Assembly: GCF_006716265.1 (NCBI RefSeq)
Contig: NZ_VFOS01000001.1
Location: 1,674,001 to 1,738,000 of the forward strand
Origin: Rarobacter faecitabidus
Lineage (GTDB): Bacteria > Actinomycetota > Actinomycetes > Actinomycetales > Cellulomonadaceae
Direction of reading: 5' to 3'
DNA length: 64,000 nt
The position numbers and the translations under genes were made by a program. Below, one piece after another: positions 1 through 10,470 of this stretch. The notes beneath the pieces are model-generated. The model worked only from the letters and a program-made list of their open reading frames with translations. It was not told the DNA's origin and made no database searches. Positions within the stretch are counted from its first letter, which is position 1; the number at the start of each line of letters is the position of its first letter.

Positions 1-169
1 CGAGCGTCTCGACCTGCGCGGGCTTTGCGGACGGGATCGCCCCGGCTGTCGCCCCGGCAATCGGGTCTGTGGGAGCAGTTCCCCGCCTTGCGGTCTCCCG
101 CTGTGCCGCCTCCCGCAGGGACCGCCGCGTCGGCAGCGCCTCGCGCGCCTGGACGTCGCCTGCGGTCAC
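1..169 (-). CDS. N-terminus of an unassigned protein, running off the window
   Basis: On the minus strand a GTG at 169 follows an AGGAG ribosome-binding site about 7 bases upstream and opens a frame with no stop down to base 1 (56 codons). The peptide begins MTAGDVQAREALPTRRSLRE and continues rich in Ala, Arg, Thr and Pro. This resembles the disordered cytoplasmic N-termini that precede a membrane segment in many actinobacterial envelope proteins, but no domain is visible before the window ends, so no function is given. It would be divergent from nothing on its left and is co-oriented with the DUF21 pair that lies upstream of it. Confidence 0.55.
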   Translation of the reverse strand, partial: MTAGDVQAREALPTRRSLREAAQRETARRGTAPTDPIAGATAGAIPSAKPAQVETL

Positions 170-279
170 ATGAACTCCTGGGGATCGACTACGGGGCTGC
201 GCCACGGTCAACGGCGAGCATCGCCGGTGGCCTATGGCACAAGATCCAATAGTAATGGCTTGCGGGCATTTGTGGAAGA

Positions 280-1338
280 TCAGCCGGTGTGATCTACGCC
301 CGCATCGCGTCGTTGCATGTCGTCGCGCACTTCGCCGACGAGTTCCTCCAGGATGTCCTCGAGGAACACGATCCCCTGCACGCCTTCGTCGTCGCCCACC
401 CGGGTCAGGTGCGCCCCGGTGCGCTGCATCGTCACCAGCACGTCCTCGATCTCGGCATTCGGGGCGACGAGCGGCAACGCGCGGATGCGATCGGGGCCGA
501 GCGGCTGGTCCGCCGTGAGGGCGGTGGCATCGAGCACGTCCTTGATATGCACATAGCCGACGAGACCCCCGTCGGGGGCCGCGACGGCGAAGCGGCTGAA
601 GCCGGTCTCCCGGAGTGCCTCCTCAACGTCGTTAGGAGTGGGACCCAAGCCGAGGGTGAACAGGTCCGCGCACGGCACCATGACGTCCCTCGCGGTGCGC
701 TGCGAGAACTCGAGTGCGCCCGAGAGCAGCCCCTGATCGTCGTCGAGCACGCCCTCGGCGCGCGATCGCTCGACGATGGACTGGACTTCATCGGCGGTGA
801 AGGTCGACGCCACCTCGTCGCGCGGCATGACGCCGGTGAGTCGCAGGAAGTGGTTTGCGAGCCAGTTGATTGCGATGACGATGGGGCCGAAGATCCGCGC
901 GAGCAGTACGAGGGGCGGGGCGAGCAGGAGCGCCGCCCGTTCAGGCATGGTCACGGAGAGGTTCTTGGGCACCATCTCACCGATGACCACGTGCAGGTAG
1001 ACCACGACGACCAGGGCGACGGCGAAGGCAATGGGATGGATCGCTCCCGCTGGCACGCCGATCGATTCGAGCGGTCCCTCGATGGCGTGCGCGATTGCGG
1101 GTTCGGCGATCGCGCCGAGCCCGATCGAGCACAGCGTCACACCGAGTTGCGCGCACGCCAGCATGAGCGAGATCCGCTCCATCGCCCATATCGCCTGGCG
1201 GGCGCGACGATTGCCCCGAAGCGCCAGCGGCTCGATCGTGCTGCGCCGTGCCGTCAGGACGGCGAATTCGGCACCGACGAAGAATGCGTTGGCGAACAGC
1301 AACGCAACCGCTATCGACAGCGCGAGATTGGTACTCAT
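280..1338 (-). CDS. Hemolysin-family (DUF21/CNNM plus CBS) membrane protein, short paralogue
   Basis: A 352-residue protein of the CorC/HlyC-like family. Residues about 1-180 form the DUF21 (CNNM) transmembrane domain with hydrophobic helices such as VALLFANAFFVGAEFAVLTA and the family-typical GEMVPKNLSV. Two CBS motifs follow (about 200-330), ending in an EDILEELVGEV signature. It lacks the C-terminal CorC_HlyC domain of its neighbour and stops soon after the CBS pair. The ATG overlaps the stop of the upstream paralogue (ATGA, 1335-1338), so the two are translationally coupled and may act as a heteromer. Family members are linked to Mg/Co efflux or membrane-damage resistance; the substrate here is not determined. 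Confidence 0.9.
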   Translation of the reverse strand: MSTNLALSIAVALLFANAFFVGAEFAVLTARRSTIEPLALRGNRRARQAIWAMERISLMLACAQLGVTLCSIGLGAIAEPAIAHAIEGPLESIGVPAGAIHPIAFAVALVVVVYLHVVIGEMVPKNLSVTMPERAALLLAPPLVLLARIFGPIVIAINWLANHFLRLTGVMPRDEVASTFTADEVQSIVERSRAEGVLDDDQGLLSGALEFSQRTARDVMVPCADLFTLGLGPTPNDVEEALRETGFSRFAVAAPDGGLVGYVHIKDVLDATALTADQPLGPDRIRALPLVAPNAEIEDVLVTMQRTGAHLTRVGDDEGVQGIVFLEDILEELVGEVRDDMQRRDAGVDHTG

Positions 1339-2675
1339 CCCCGCTCACGCTCCTCGGCGGCGACCGGCGCGGCCAGGCGCCGCATCCGCACTTGGACGAT
1401 GCGCCGGGCGGCCATTGCCTCGACGTGCAGTTGCGCCCGCTCCCCCGCCCGCCCACTGTCGACGGTCACGGTATCGCCCACCTGGGCGACTCGTCCAAGC
1501 TGCGCCATGATGAGCCCGGCGACCGTCTCGTAGGCCGGGGATTCCGGTAACTCCACGCCAGTCGCCTCGAAGACCTCGTCCGGCCGTGCGAGCCCAGCGA
1601 CCAGCCATGTGCCCTCGTCCTGACCGACGATGGACAGCCGCCGGGCGTCGTGCTCGTCCGCCACGTCGCCGACGATCTCCTCGACGACGTCCTCCAGCGT
1701 GACGATCCCCGACGTCCCCCCGTACTCGTCCACGACGACCGCCATCTGGCTGCCCAGCTCGCGCAGGCCCACGAGCAGGGAGCGCAGGGCCACCGTCTCG
1801 GGCACCTGCCGCGCCTCGTCCATCAACCCGGTCACCAGCACGTGCGACCGGCGCTCCCGCGGCACGGCCAGGACGCGGCGAAGCTGGACGAGTCCCACGA
1901 TGTCGTCGCGCGACTCGGCGATGACGGGGAAGCGCGAGTGCCCGGTATTGCGCGCCAGCACGACGATGTCCGCGGCCGTGGCCGACATGTCCACCGTGAC
2001 CATGCGGGTTCGATCCGTCATGACGTCGACGGCGGACAACTCGTCCAACTCGATCGAGTTGGTCAGCAACCGTGCGGTCGATCCATCCAGCGTCCCCATC
2101 GCCGCGGACCGTCGCACGAGCGCGGCCAGTTCCGGCCCCGATCTGGCGCCCGAAAGTTCCTCGGCGGGCTCGACGCCGAAGCGCCGCAGGATCGCGTTGG
2201 CCGAGCCGTCGAGCAGTGCTATCAGCGGGCGAAAGCAGATGCTGAAGACGCGCTGGATAGGCACCACGATGCGCGCGGTGGTCAGCGGGGCGGCGAGCGC
2301 GTAGTTCTTCGGCACCAACTCCCCGAACAGCATCGAGAAGACGTTGATCAATGCGAGCGCGAGTGCCGTGGCGAGTGTGATCGACACCGTGGTCGCTATG
2401 GCCCAGGAGTCGAATACGCCTCGCAGCAGTCGGGCAAGGGCGGGCTGCGCGATGTAGCCGAGCAGGATCGTGGTGACCGTGATGCCGACCTGCGAGGCCG
2501 AAAGTTCAGTGGATAGTCGTTTGAGGCTCGCCAGGACGGTGCGCGTGCGGCGGTCCGCGCGCTTGTTCTCGATCAGCGCGGCATCGAGGGTGACGAGCGA
2601 GAATTCCGAGGCGACGAAGATGGCCGTGCCCGCGGTGAGTGCGACTCCGACGAGGAGTGCGATCCAATCGGACAT
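1335..2675 (-). CDS. Hemolysin-family (DUF21/CBS/CorC_HlyC) membrane protein, full-length paralogue
   Basis: A 446-residue member of the same family as the following gene. It has the DUF21 membrane domain (about 1-200, with GELVPKNYAL), a CBS pair (about 210-335, with VVVDEYGGTSGIVTLEDVVE) and a C-terminal CorC_HlyC domain (about 350-435, with the EATGVELPESPAYETVAGLI region). It is first in a two-gene operon and overlaps the next start by four bases. Adjacent long and short DUF21 proteins are common in actinobacteria. A role in divalent-cation homeostasis is a family inference only. The gene is divergent from the two-component system starting at 2831. Confidence 0.92.
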   Translation of the reverse strand: MSDWIALLVGVALTAGTAIFVASEFSLVTLDAALIENKRADRRTRTVLASLKRLSTELSASQVGITVTTILLGYIAQPALARLLRGVFDSWAIATTVSITLATALALALINVFSMLFGELVPKNYALAAPLTTARIVVPIQRVFSICFRPLIALLDGSANAILRRFGVEPAEELSGARSGPELAALVRRSAAMGTLDGSTARLLTNSIELDELSAVDVMTDRTRMVTVDMSATAADIVVLARNTGHSRFPVIAESRDDIVGLVQLRRVLAVPRERRSHVLVTGLMDEARQVPETVALRSLLVGLRELGSQMAVVVDEYGGTSGIVTLEDVVEEIVGDVADEHDARRLSIVGQDEGTWLVAGLARPDEVFEATGVELPESPAYETVAGLIMAQLGRVAQVGDTVTVDSGRAGERAQLHVEAMAARRIVQVRMRRLAAPVAAEERERG

Positions 2676-2830
2676 CCCAGATCACTCTCCCGGCGCCGCG
2701 GCTGGCGGGCGCGGGGCGAGGGATCCGGGCTCGGTACTTTCGCACTCCATGGTCGTCAGATCATAGCCGAAACCTCGCGTTTCGGGCAGAAAGATGTCAC
2801 TCGCCGACCGCGGTGTGCCACTGTAGTGTC

Positions 2831-3571
2831 ATGGCGACCACTACCGGACAATCGCACGTCAAGGCCCTCATCGTCGAGGACGAGCCCGCCATCGCCTCCG
2901 CAGTGGCCCAGCGCCTGGCGGCCGAGGGCTGGGTGGTCCAGGTCGCGGACGAGGGCCTCAGCGCCGTCGAGGTGGCGCGGCGCTTCGAACCGGACATCGT
3001 CGTGCTCGATGTCATGCTGCCGGGCATCGACGGCCTCGAGGTCTGCCGGCGTATCCAGGTGGACCGGCCCGTCCCGGTCCTCATGCTCACCGCCCGCGAC
3101 GACGAGACCGACATGCTGATCGGCCTGGGGGTCGGGGCCGACGACTACATGACGAAGCCGTTCTCGCAGCGCGAGCTGGTCGCTCGGTGCAAGGCGCTGC
3201 TGCGCCGGGTGGAGCGCCTGCGGGAGCAGTCCGCCCCAGGATCCGCGGAGCCGCCCATCGTCCTCGGCGACCTTCGGATCGACCGAGCACAGCGGCGGGT
3301 GACGCGCGGCGGCGACGAGATCCATCTCACGCCGACGGAGTTCGAGTTGCTGCTCACCCTCGCCGCGGAGGCACGTACCGTCCACACCCGCGAGCGCCTG
3401 CTGGAACAGGTGTGGGACTGGGCAGACGCGTCCGGCACCCGCACCGTCGACTCCCACGTCAAGGCGCTACGCCGCAAGCTCGGATCCGACCTGATCCGCA
3501 CCGTGCACGGGGTGGGTTACGCGCTAGAGCCGCCCGCGGGCAATCCCGGTCCGGCCGACCAGGACGGCTGA
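2831..3571 (+). CDS. OmpR/PhoB-family response regulator
   Basis: A 246-residue winged-helix response regulator. The receiver domain (about 10-125) has the acidic pocket in IVEDEP, the phosphoacceptor Asp60 in VVLDVMLPG, the conserved Thr in MLTARDD and the Lys in DDYMTKPFS. The trans_reg_C DNA-binding domain is at about 150-240, with LTPTEFELLLTLA and a C-terminal VRTVHGVGYAL-like hairpin. The start chosen is ATG 2831 (MATTTGQS); the frame is open further upstream but the sequence there is not protein-like. The kinase gene begins 6 bases after the stop, so the pair is an operon. The stimulus is unknown. Confidence 0.93.
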   Translation: MATTTGQSHVKALIVEDEPAIASAVAQRLAAEGWVVQVADEGLSAVEVARRFEPDIVVLDVMLPGIDGLEVCRRIQVDRPVPVLMLTARDDETDMLIGLGVGADDYMTKPFSQRELVARCKALLRRVERLREQSAPGSAEPPIVLGDLRIDRAQRRVTRGGDEIHLTPTEFELLLTLAAEARTVHTRERLLEQVWDWADASGTRTVDSHVKALRRKLGSDLIRTVHGVGYALEPPAGNPGPADQDG

Positions 3572-3577
3572 GTCTCG

Positions 3578-4675
3578 GTGTCGCCGCGCCACTCGCGCCT
3601 GGGTAACCTACGACCCCTCGACTGGGTGCCGTCGATCAAGCTCAAGCTCGGCGCGCTGGTCATCGGTTCGGTGACGGGCGCGGCGTTCGTCACCTGGCTC
3701 GGCCTGCGCTTCCAGTTGGGCCCGACGCGCACCTTCCCCATCGCGATGGCCGTCGCCATCCTGCTGACCCTAATCCTGGCGCGCGGGATGACCTCCCCGT
3801 TGCGGCAGATGCGCGATTCGGCTCGCGCGATGGCCGCGGGCGACTACTCGCAACGGGTGCGAGCAAGCAGCCGAGACGAGGTGGGTCAGCTCGCCATCGC
3901 GTTCAACGCGATGGCGACCGAACTGGCCCAGGCCGATCGCGGCCGGCGCGATCTGATCGCGAACGTCGCGCACGAGATCCGTACGCCCATCGCGGCGCTG
4001 CGCGCCGAACTCGAGAACATCGTCGACGGGGTAAGCGAGCCGACCCCCGCGGCGCTCGAGGGATCGCTGCGGCAGACCGAACGGCTGACGCGGCTGGTGA
4101 CGTACCTCCTGGATCTCTCCCGATTGGATGCCGGCGCCTCGTCGCTCGATATCGAGACCATCGATGTCGAGTCGTTCCTCGCGGACTGCGTGAACTCCGT
4201 GTTCGCCACGGCCAGCCAGGCAGACGTTCGCCTGCGCGTCGAGGTCACCCCTTCGGGGCTGACGATCGACGCCGACCGAGACCGGCTCGAGCAGGTGTTC
4301 ATCAACCTCCTCGACAACGCGATTCGCCATACGCCTGACGGGAGCGCGGTGACGCTGAGCGCCCGCGACGTCGACGGCGGTGTGGTGATCGACGTGATCG
4401 ACGAGGGGCCGGGGATCGCCGTCCAGGATCGCGAGCGCATCTTCGCCAGATTCGTGCGCGGCGAGGCTGCGCCCGCGGGATCGGCAACCGCGCGCAATCC
4501 GCTTCGGGCTGCCCAGTCGCAGCCCAACGGCTCCGGGCTCAGTTCGGGCACCGGGATCGGGCTGTCCATCGTCCGCTGGGCCGTTGAATTGCACGGCGGA
4601 TCGGTGCGCGTCGTCGACTCCACCCGCGGTTCGGTGATGCGCGTAACACTCCCCCGGTCGACGTCAGAAAAATAG
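3578..4675 (+). CDS. Sensor histidine kinase, partner of the OmpR-type regulator
   Basis: A 365-residue membrane kinase starting at GTG 3578. It has two hydrophobic segments (about 22-45 and 50-68) with almost no extracellular loop, a HAMP domain (about 68-120), a HisKA domain with the phosphorylated His132 in NVAHEIRTP, and an HATPase_c domain with N-box INLLDNAIRH, G1 VIDEGPGI and G2 GTGIGLSIV. The very short external loop suggests it senses a membrane or cytoplasmic signal rather than a soluble ligand. A Gly/Ser/Ala-rich stretch (about 300-325) lies between the F-box and G2 box, longer than usual. It is co-transcribed with the regulator. Confidence 0.92.
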   Translation: MSPRHSRLGNLRPLDWVPSIKLKLGALVIGSVTGAAFVTWLGLRFQLGPTRTFPIAMAVAILLTLILARGMTSPLRQMRDSARAMAAGDYSQRVRASSRDEVGQLAIAFNAMATELAQADRGRRDLIANVAHEIRTPIAALRAELENIVDGVSEPTPAALEGSLRQTERLTRLVTYLLDLSRLDAGASSLDIETIDVESFLADCVNSVFATASQADVRLRVEVTPSGLTIDADRDRLEQVFINLLDNAIRHTPDGSAVTLSARDVDGGVVIDVIDEGPGIAVQDRERIFARFVRGEAAPAGSATARNPLRAAQSQPNGSGLSSGTGIGLSIVRWAVELHGGSVRVVDSTRGSVMRVTLPRSTSEK

Positions 4676-4871
4676 CCATCTAGACGCCGTCCATCGACTG
4701 GCAAAGACCCCTGGAAGACTCGCCCATGGGGCAGCCTTTGCCGATACCTCACCGAGGGGCGAATTGCCCGGTTTGCGGGGCCTGGTCGCGGCCCATCCCA
4801 CCAGGAAAAGGGCCTAGGCTTAGTGGGTAAGCACCCGCCCGACCACCGCAACAGTCAAAGGGAGATAGTGC

Positions 4872-7800
4872 GTGTCCGCGAATGCTGAGTCCTCACCCAT
4901 CAGCGACGTTGGTTCCGACTTCGGCGCAAACGAATGGCTCGTCGATGAACTGTACGAGCAGTATCAAGCCGATCCCACTGCTGTAGACCCAGTCTGGGCC
5001 GACTACTTCGCGAAGCGCGCGAGCTCCGATGGCGCAGCCGCGGTGACTCCGGAACAGGCAGCGCCCACCGCGCCGGCCGCCAGCGCGACTCCCGCGCCTG
5101 CGACGCAGGCCTCGTCCACTCCGAAGGCCCAGCCCGCCCGCCCGGAGCAGGCCGAGACCGCGCCGGCCGCGCCGATCGCCGCCGCCCAGCCCGCAACCGC
5201 TCCCTACGCGGCCGAGGCGACCCGCAACCGCGACACCGAGGACGACACCGCCAGCGACACGACCGCGAAGCTCCGCGGCCCCGCCGCCCGCGTCGTCACG
5301 AACATGGAGGCCTCGCTCGCGGTTCCGACCGCGACCTCGGTCCGCGCCGTGCCCGCGAAGCTCATGGTCGACAACCGCATCATCATCAACAACCACCTGC
5401 TGCGCGGCCGCGGCGGCAAGATCTCGTTCACGCACCTCATCGGATTCGCCCTGGTCGAGGCCCTCGAAGAGGTGCCTGCCATGAACGCGTCCTACACGCT
5501 CGTCGACGGCAAGCCCGGCGTCGTGACCCCCGCCCACGTTGGCGTCGGCCTCGCGATCGACCTCGCCAAGCCCGATGGCACCCGCCAGCTCCTCGTGCCC
5601 TCGATCAAGAAGGCCGAGACCATGGACTTCGCGCAGTTCTGGCAGGCGTACGAGGACGTGGTGCGCAAGGCGCGCAAGGGCACGCTCAGCGTCGACGACT
5701 TCAAGGGAACGACCATCTCCCTGACCAACCCCGGCACCATCGGCACAGTTCACTCGGTGCCCCGCCTGATGCAGGGACAGGGGACGATCATCGGGGTCGG
5801 TGCCATGGACTACCCGGCCGAATTCGCCGGCGCATCCGAGGAGCAACTCGCGCGCATGGCCGTGTCGAAGGTGCTGACGATCACCTCGACCTACGACCAC
5901 CGGATCATCCAGGGCGCCCAGTCCGGGGATTTCCTGAAGGTCATGGCGAACAAGCTGCTCGGCAACGACGGCTTCTACGACCGCGTCTTCCACTCGCTGC
6001 GCATCCCCTACGAGCCGGTCCGCTGGGTCCGCGACAACACGATCGATGCGGCGGCCGAGGCCGCCAAGCCCGCCCGCATCGCCGAACTCATCCACGCTTA
6101 CCGGTCGCGCGGGCACCTCATGGCCGACACCGACCCGCTGACCTACCGGCAGCGCCGCCACCCCGACCTCGACATCCAGACCCACGGACTCACCCTGTGG
6201 GATCTCGAGCGCCGCTTCCCCACCGCCGGGTTCGGTGGCACCGAGAGCGCGACGCTCCGCGACATCCTGGGGCTGCTGCGGGATTCCTACTGCCGCACCA
6301 TCGGCTTCGAGTACATGCACCTGGCCGATCGCGCCCAGCGCAAATGGCTCCAGAAGCGGCTCGAGGCGGGCTACGAGAAGACGCCCGTCGCCGAGCAGTT
6401 GCGCACGCTGCGCAAACTCAACGCGGCGGAGGCGTTCGAGACGTTCCTGCAGACCAAGTTCGTGGGGCAGAAGCGATTCTCGCTCGAGGGCGGCGAGTCG
6501 CTGATCCCGCTCCTCGACGCCGTCCTCTCGCGCGCCGCCGAGTCGGGCCTGGACGAGGTCTGCGTCGGCATGTCTCACCGTGGTCGCCTCAACGTGCTCG
6601 CCAACATCGCCGGCAAGAGCTACAGCCAGATCTTCCGCGAATTCGACGGTAACCTCGACCCGCGATCCGTCCAGGGCTCCGGCGACGTCAAGTATCACCT
6701 CGGCACCGAGGGCGAGTTCGTCGCCGAATCTGGCGCGACGACCAAGGTCTACCTCGCCGCCAACCCGTCGCACCTGGAGGCAGTGAATCCGGTACTCGAG
6801 GGCATCGTGCGGGCCAAGCAGGACCGCATCGATCTAGGCGGCGACGGCTTCTCCGTGCTGCCCGTGCTCATCCACGGCGACGCGGCCTTCGCGGGCCAGG
6901 GCGTCGTGACCGAGACCCTGAACCTGGCGCAGTTGCGCGGCTACCGCACCGGCGGGACCATCCACGTCATCGTGAACAACCAGGTCGGCTTCACCACCGG
7001 CCCGAGTTCGTCGCGCTCGACGATGTACTGCACGGACGTGGCCAAGGGCCTGCAGGTGCCGATCTTCCACGTCAACGGCGACGACCCCGAGGCGGTGGTG
7101 CGGGCGGCTGAGATTGCGTTCGCGTTCCGCGAGCAGTTCGATCGCGACGTGATCATCGACCTCATCTGCTACCGCCGCCGCGGGCACAACGAGGGCGACG
7201 ACCCATCGATGACGCAGCCGCTCATGTACAACCTCATCGAGGCCAAGCGGTCGGTGCGCACGCTCTACACGGAAGCGCTCGTTGGCCGCAAGGACATCAC
7301 GCCTGAGGAAGCCGAGCAACTCGTCGCGGACTACCACTCCCAGCTTGAGCGCGTGTTCACCGAGACGCGCGACGACACGTTCCAGCCGCCGGCCGAGACG
7401 GAGCCGATCGCGGGCCTGGAGCGGCCGGAGTCGCAGCGAGAGGACGCCGGCACGATGATCGGCTGGCGCACCTCCGTCGATCCGTGGGTCGTCGAGCGCA
7501 TCGGCTCGGCGCACCTGAACGCGCCCACCGGCTTCACGGTGCACCCCAAGCTTCAACAGTTGCTCGAGAAGCGCGAGGCTATGTCCCGCGAGGGGGACAT
7601 CGACTGGGGCTTCGGCGAGCTGCTCGCATTCGGCTCGCTGCTGATCGAGGGCATGCCCGTCCGCCTCGCCGGGCAGGACTCACGACGCGGAACCTTCGTC
7701 CAGCGGCACGCCGTCCTGCACGATCGCGAAAACGGCGCCGAGTGGACCCCGCTGCTCTATCTCTCCTCGGACCAGGCGAAGTTCTGGGTCTACGACTCGG

Positions 7801-8624
7801 CCCTCACCGAGTTTGCCGGTCTCGGCTTCGAATACGGCTACTCGGTCGAGCGACCCGACGCGCTGGTCCTCTGGGAAGCCCAGTTCGGCGACTTCGCGAA
7901 CGGCGCGCAGACCATCATCGACGAGTTCGTCGCCTCGGCGGAGCAGAAGTGGGCGCAGCGATCGTCCCTCGTCATGCTCCTACCGCACGGGTACGAGGGC
8001 CAGGGGCCGGATCACTCGTCCGCCCGGCTCGAGCGCTATCTGCAACTATGCGCCGAGAACAACCTGACGGTGGCGTTCCCCTCGTCCCCAGCGTCGTACT
8101 TCCATCTGCTGCGCCACCAGGCATACAAGCGCCCGCGCCGCCCGCTGATCGTCATGACGCCAAAGTCGATGCTACGGCTCAAGGCCGCCCGCTCAACCGT
8201 CCAGGACTTCACGACCGGCAGCTTCCGACCCGTGATCGGTGACGAGGTGGCCGCCGGAAACGCAGCCGGGGTCGATAGGGTCCTGCTGTGCTCGGGCAAG
8301 GTGTACTACGACCTGCTCGCCAAGCGCACCGCCCTCGGCGACGAGCGCACTGCGATCGTCCGCTTCGAGCAGTTGTATCCGCTGGATGAGGAATCGATTC
8401 ACGCCGCGCTCGCCCCCTACGGCAACGCCGAACTCGTGTGGGTGCAGGACGAGCCGGAGAATCAGGGCGCGTGGACCTTCATCGCCATGAACCTGCCACC
8501 CCTGATCGGTGACCGGCCGCTTCGCGGCCTCACGCGCCCGGCATCAGCCTCACCCGCGGCCGGCATGACCCGCGTGCACCTCGCGGAGCAGCAGTCACTC
8601 GTCGAGGCGGCGTTCGCCCGATGA
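4872..8624 (+). CDS. kgd: Multifunctional 2-oxoglutarate dehydrogenase / decarboxylase Kgd
   Basis: A 1250-residue fused enzyme typical of actinobacteria. Residues 1-50 hold the E1 N-terminal segment ([18 protein letters not shown]). An Ala/Pro-rich linker runs to about 125. An E2-like succinyltransferase domain (about 130-360) carries the [12 protein letters not shown] motif, as in mycobacterial Kgd. The thiamine-diphosphate E1 domain fills about 380-1250 ([12 protein letters not shown], the [11 protein letters not shown] loop, [12 protein letters not shown]). It converts 2-oxoglutarate to succinyl-CoA in the TCA cycle together with Lpd and AceF, which are not in this window. The GTG start at 4872 follows AAGGGAGATA. 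The downstream gene overlaps by ATGA. Confidence 0.97.
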   Translation: MSANAESSPISDVGSDFGANEWLVDELYEQYQADPTAVDPVWADYFAKRASSDGAAAVTPEQAAPTAPAASATPAPATQASSTPKAQPARPEQAETAPAAPIAAAQPATAPYAAEATRNRDTEDDTASDTTAKLRGPAARVVTNMEASLAVPTATSVRAVPAKLMVDNRIIINNHLLRGRGGKISFTHLIGFALVEALEEVPAMNASYTLVDGKPGVVTPAHVGVGLAIDLAKPDGTRQLLVPSIKKAETMDFAQFWQAYEDVVRKARKGTLSVDDFKGTTISLTNPGTIGTVHSVPRLMQGQGTIIGVGAMDYPAEFAGASEEQLARMAVSKVLTITSTYDHRIIQGAQSGDFLKVMANKLLGNDGFYDRVFHSLRIPYEPVRWVRDNTIDAAAEAAKPARIAELIHAYRSRGHLMADTDPLTYRQRRHPDLDIQTHGLTLWDLERRFPTAGFGGTESATLRDILGLLRDSYCRTIGFEYMHLADRAQRKWLQKRLEAGYEKTPVAEQLRTLRKLNAAEAFETFLQTKFVGQKRFSLEGGESLIPLLDAVLSRAAESGLDEVCVGMSHRGRLNVLANIAGKSYSQIFREFDGNLDPRSVQGSGDVKYHLGTEGEFVAESGATTKVYLAANPSHLEAVNPVLEGIVRAKQDRIDLGGDGFSVLPVLIHGDAAFAGQGVVTETLNLAQLRGYRTGGTIHVIVNNQVGFTTGPSSSRSTMYCTDVAKGLQVPIFHVNGDDPEAVVRAAEIAFAFREQFDRDVIIDLICYRRRGHNEGDDPSMTQPLMYNLIEAKRSVRTLYTEALVGRKDITPEEAEQLVADYHSQLERVFTETRDDTFQPPAETEPIAGLERPESQREDAGTMIGWRTSVDPWVVERIGSAHLNAPTGFTVHPKLQQLLEKREAMSREGDIDWGFGELLAFGSLLIEGMPVRLAGQDSRRGTFVQRHAVLHDRENGAEWTPLLYLSSDQAKFWVYDSALTEFAGLGFEYGYSVERPDALVLWEAQFGDFANGAQTIIDEFVASAEQKWAQRSSLVMLLPHGYEGQGPDHSSARLERYLQLCAENNLTVAFPSSPASYFHLLRHQAYKRPRRPLIVMTPKSMLRLKAARSTVQDFTTGSFRPVIGDEVAAGNAAGVDRVLLCSGKVYYDLLAKRTALGDERTAIVRFEQLYPLDEESIHAALAPYGNAELVWVQDEPENQGAWTFIAMNLPPLIGDRPLRGLTRPASASPAAGMTRVHLAEQQSLVEAAFAR

Positions 8625-9226
8625 GCGCCGACGGTAGCGCACCTATCCGCATCCTGGCCGTCGGCGACGAGCTTGTCGCCGGTGTGGGCGATCCCAAGGC
8701 CATCGGCTGGCTCGGGCGCGTGACCGCTCGCACCGCGCCGGAAATCGACCTCGAGGTGTACACGCTCGCCGTGCCGGGTGAGACGTCGACCGAACTGTCG
8801 GCGCGCTGGCAGGACGAGGCCGCCCGGCGCGTGTCGCCGGATGTGGAGACGCGGCTGATCGTTGCGCTGGGACGCGAGGACGTGCGCCGAGGGCTCTCGC
8901 TCGCCCGTAGCCGCCTCAATCTCGCCAACATCCTGGACGAGGCCACCGCCCAGGGACTCAACCCGTTAGTCGTAGGCCCGCCGCCCGGGGCGGCCGAGGA
9001 AGCCGGCAAGCTTGCCGAGCTCTCCGCCGCATACCTCGACGTCGCCAGCCGGCGCCGCGCGCCCTACATCGAGTTGTTCAAGCCGCTGGAACGCCACCAG
9101 CAGTGGCTCGACGATCTGGCATCCTCGGGAAGCGGCCTGCCACAGCAGGCCGGCTACGGCCTGATCGCGTGGCTCGTGCTGCACTACGGCTGGCGTCGCT
9201 GGCTCGGCCTGGCCGAGGATCAGTAG
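8621..9226 (+). CDS. SGNH/GDSL-hydrolase-like protein lacking the catalytic serine
   Basis: A 201-residue cytoplasmic protein with an SGNH-type N-terminus, [15 protein letters not shown]. Where active esterases have GDS with the serine nucleophile this protein has GDE, and the C-terminal region ([16 protein letters not shown]) shows no D-x-x-H block. The fold is therefore likely kept but the usual catalytic triad is not visible. It overlaps kgd by four bases (ATGA), implying translational coupling. A role connected with Kgd or acyl-CoA handling is only suggested by position. No signal peptide is seen. Confidence 0.75.
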   Translation: MSADGSAPIRILAVGDELVAGVGDPKAIGWLGRVTARTAPEIDLEVYTLAVPGETSTELSARWQDEAARRVSPDVETRLIVALGREDVRRGLSLARSRLNLANILDEATAQGLNPLVVGPPPGAAEEAGKLAELSAAYLDVASRRRAPYIELFKPLERHQQWLDDLASSGSGLPQQAGYGLIAWLVLHYGWRRWLGLAEDQ

Positions 9227-9272
9227 GTTCCGGCGCTCACGAGAACCGGTGAGGTTAGACCCCCAAGCCGAA

Positions 9273-10361
9273 TCAGGCGATGATCCCGGCGCTGCGCAAT
9301 TCGACTGTGAGGTCCTGCGGGTTCGAGGACGCCGAGCAGGCTTCCTCGTACGTGATGACCCCGTCGCGCACCAGGTCGAAGAGGTGCTGGTCGAATGTCT
9401 GCATTTTGTAGTACTCGCCGTCGGCGATCAGATCGGCCAGCGGCGGGTTGCCCAGCGGGTCGACGATCGCGTCTGCGGTTCGTCCCGTGTTCACCAGCAC
9501 CTCCGCCGCGACGCGCCGGCCGCTGTTGTCGGCGCGTCGGACGAGGCGCTGAGAGACTATCCCGCGCAGCGCCTGGGCCAGCGCGGTACGTACCTGCTGC
9601 TGCTCGTACGGCGGGAAGAAGTCGACGATGCGGTTGATCGTCTCCTGCGCGTCGATGGTGTGCAGCGTGGACATCACCATGTGCCCGGTTTCGGCGGCCT
9701 GCAGCGCCGCTCGCACCGTCTCCGAGTCGCGCATCTCGCCGACGAGGATGACATCGGGATCCTGGCGCATGGCCGCGCGTAGAGCGACATTGAAGTCGGC
9801 GGTGTCGTGGCGCACCTCGCGTTGAGAGATGATCGCTTTCTTGTCGGTGTGCAGCACCTCGATCGGGTCCTCGATCGTGACAATGTTGACCTCGCGGAAG
9901 GTGTTGATCAGATCGACCATCGCCGCGAGCGTCGTGGTCTTGCCGGAACCGGTCGGTCCCGTGACCAGGACGAGGCCGCGCGGCTCGAGGGCGAGCTCCC
10001 CCACGACCTCGGGCAACCCGAGCTCGGCCACCGAGAGCGCACCCTCGGCGACCCGGCGGAAAACGATGCCCACGTAACCGCGCGCCTGGTAGGCGTTGAC
10101 GCGGAACCGGCCGATCCCGTCGAGCTGGTAGGCGAAGTCCGCCTCATGCGTGCGCTCGAACTCCTCGAAGAATTCCTCCGGCAGAACCTCGGTCAGAATG
10201 TGCATCGTATCCGTCGGCTGGAGGACCGGCGCCTGGACCTTGCGCAGGCGGCCATCGACGCGCAACCGCGGCTGCGAACCGACCTTGCAATGCAGGTCTG
10301 AGGCGCCCACCGAGACGAGGGCGTGAAGCAGTGGACCGACCGATTGAACCGTTGAACTCAC
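9273..10361 (-). CDS. pilT: PilT-type type IV pilus retraction ATPase (orphan)
   Basis: A 362-residue secretion ATPase of the PilT class. It has the N-terminal PAS-like domain (about 1-105, DLHCKVGSQPRLRVDG), Walker A GPTGSGKTT, an Asp box (IEDPIEVLH), Walker B (DPDVILVGEMRD) and His boxes (TGHMVMSTLHTIDA), then the PilT-type arm AQALRGIVSQRLV. PilT powers pilus disassembly. No pilin, pilB, pilC or prepilin peptidase gene lies in this window, so its partners must be elsewhere. It is convergent with the Kgd operon and divergent from the bL37 gene. Confidence 0.93.
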   Translation of the reverse strand: MSSTVQSVGPLLHALVSVGASDLHCKVGSQPRLRVDGRLRKVQAPVLQPTDTMHILTEVLPEEFFEEFERTHEADFAYQLDGIGRFRVNAYQARGYVGIVFRRVAEGALSVAELGLPEVVGELALEPRGLVLVTGPTGSGKTTTLAAMVDLINTFREVNIVTIEDPIEVLHTDKKAIISQREVRHDTADFNVALRAAMRQDPDVILVGEMRDSETVRAALQAAETGHMVMSTLHTIDAQETINRIVDFFPPYEQQQVRTALAQALRGIVSQRLVRRADNSGRRVAAEVLVNTGRTADAIVDPLGNPPLADLIADGEYYKMQTFDQHLFDLVRDGVITYEEACSASSNPQDLTVELRSAGIIA

Positions 10362-10470
10362 ATGGCCCTATCGGCACATTCCCGAGGACGCTTGAACTGT
10401 GGGACAATGTTCGATGACACCACGACTTCGCGTGTGCTTAGTCGTGCCACAAACCTCGTGAGGAGACACC

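Noticed and set aside
4893-6773. A 626-codon minus-strand open frame
   Set aside because: It is antisense to kgd and low-complexity; only kgd has family motifs.
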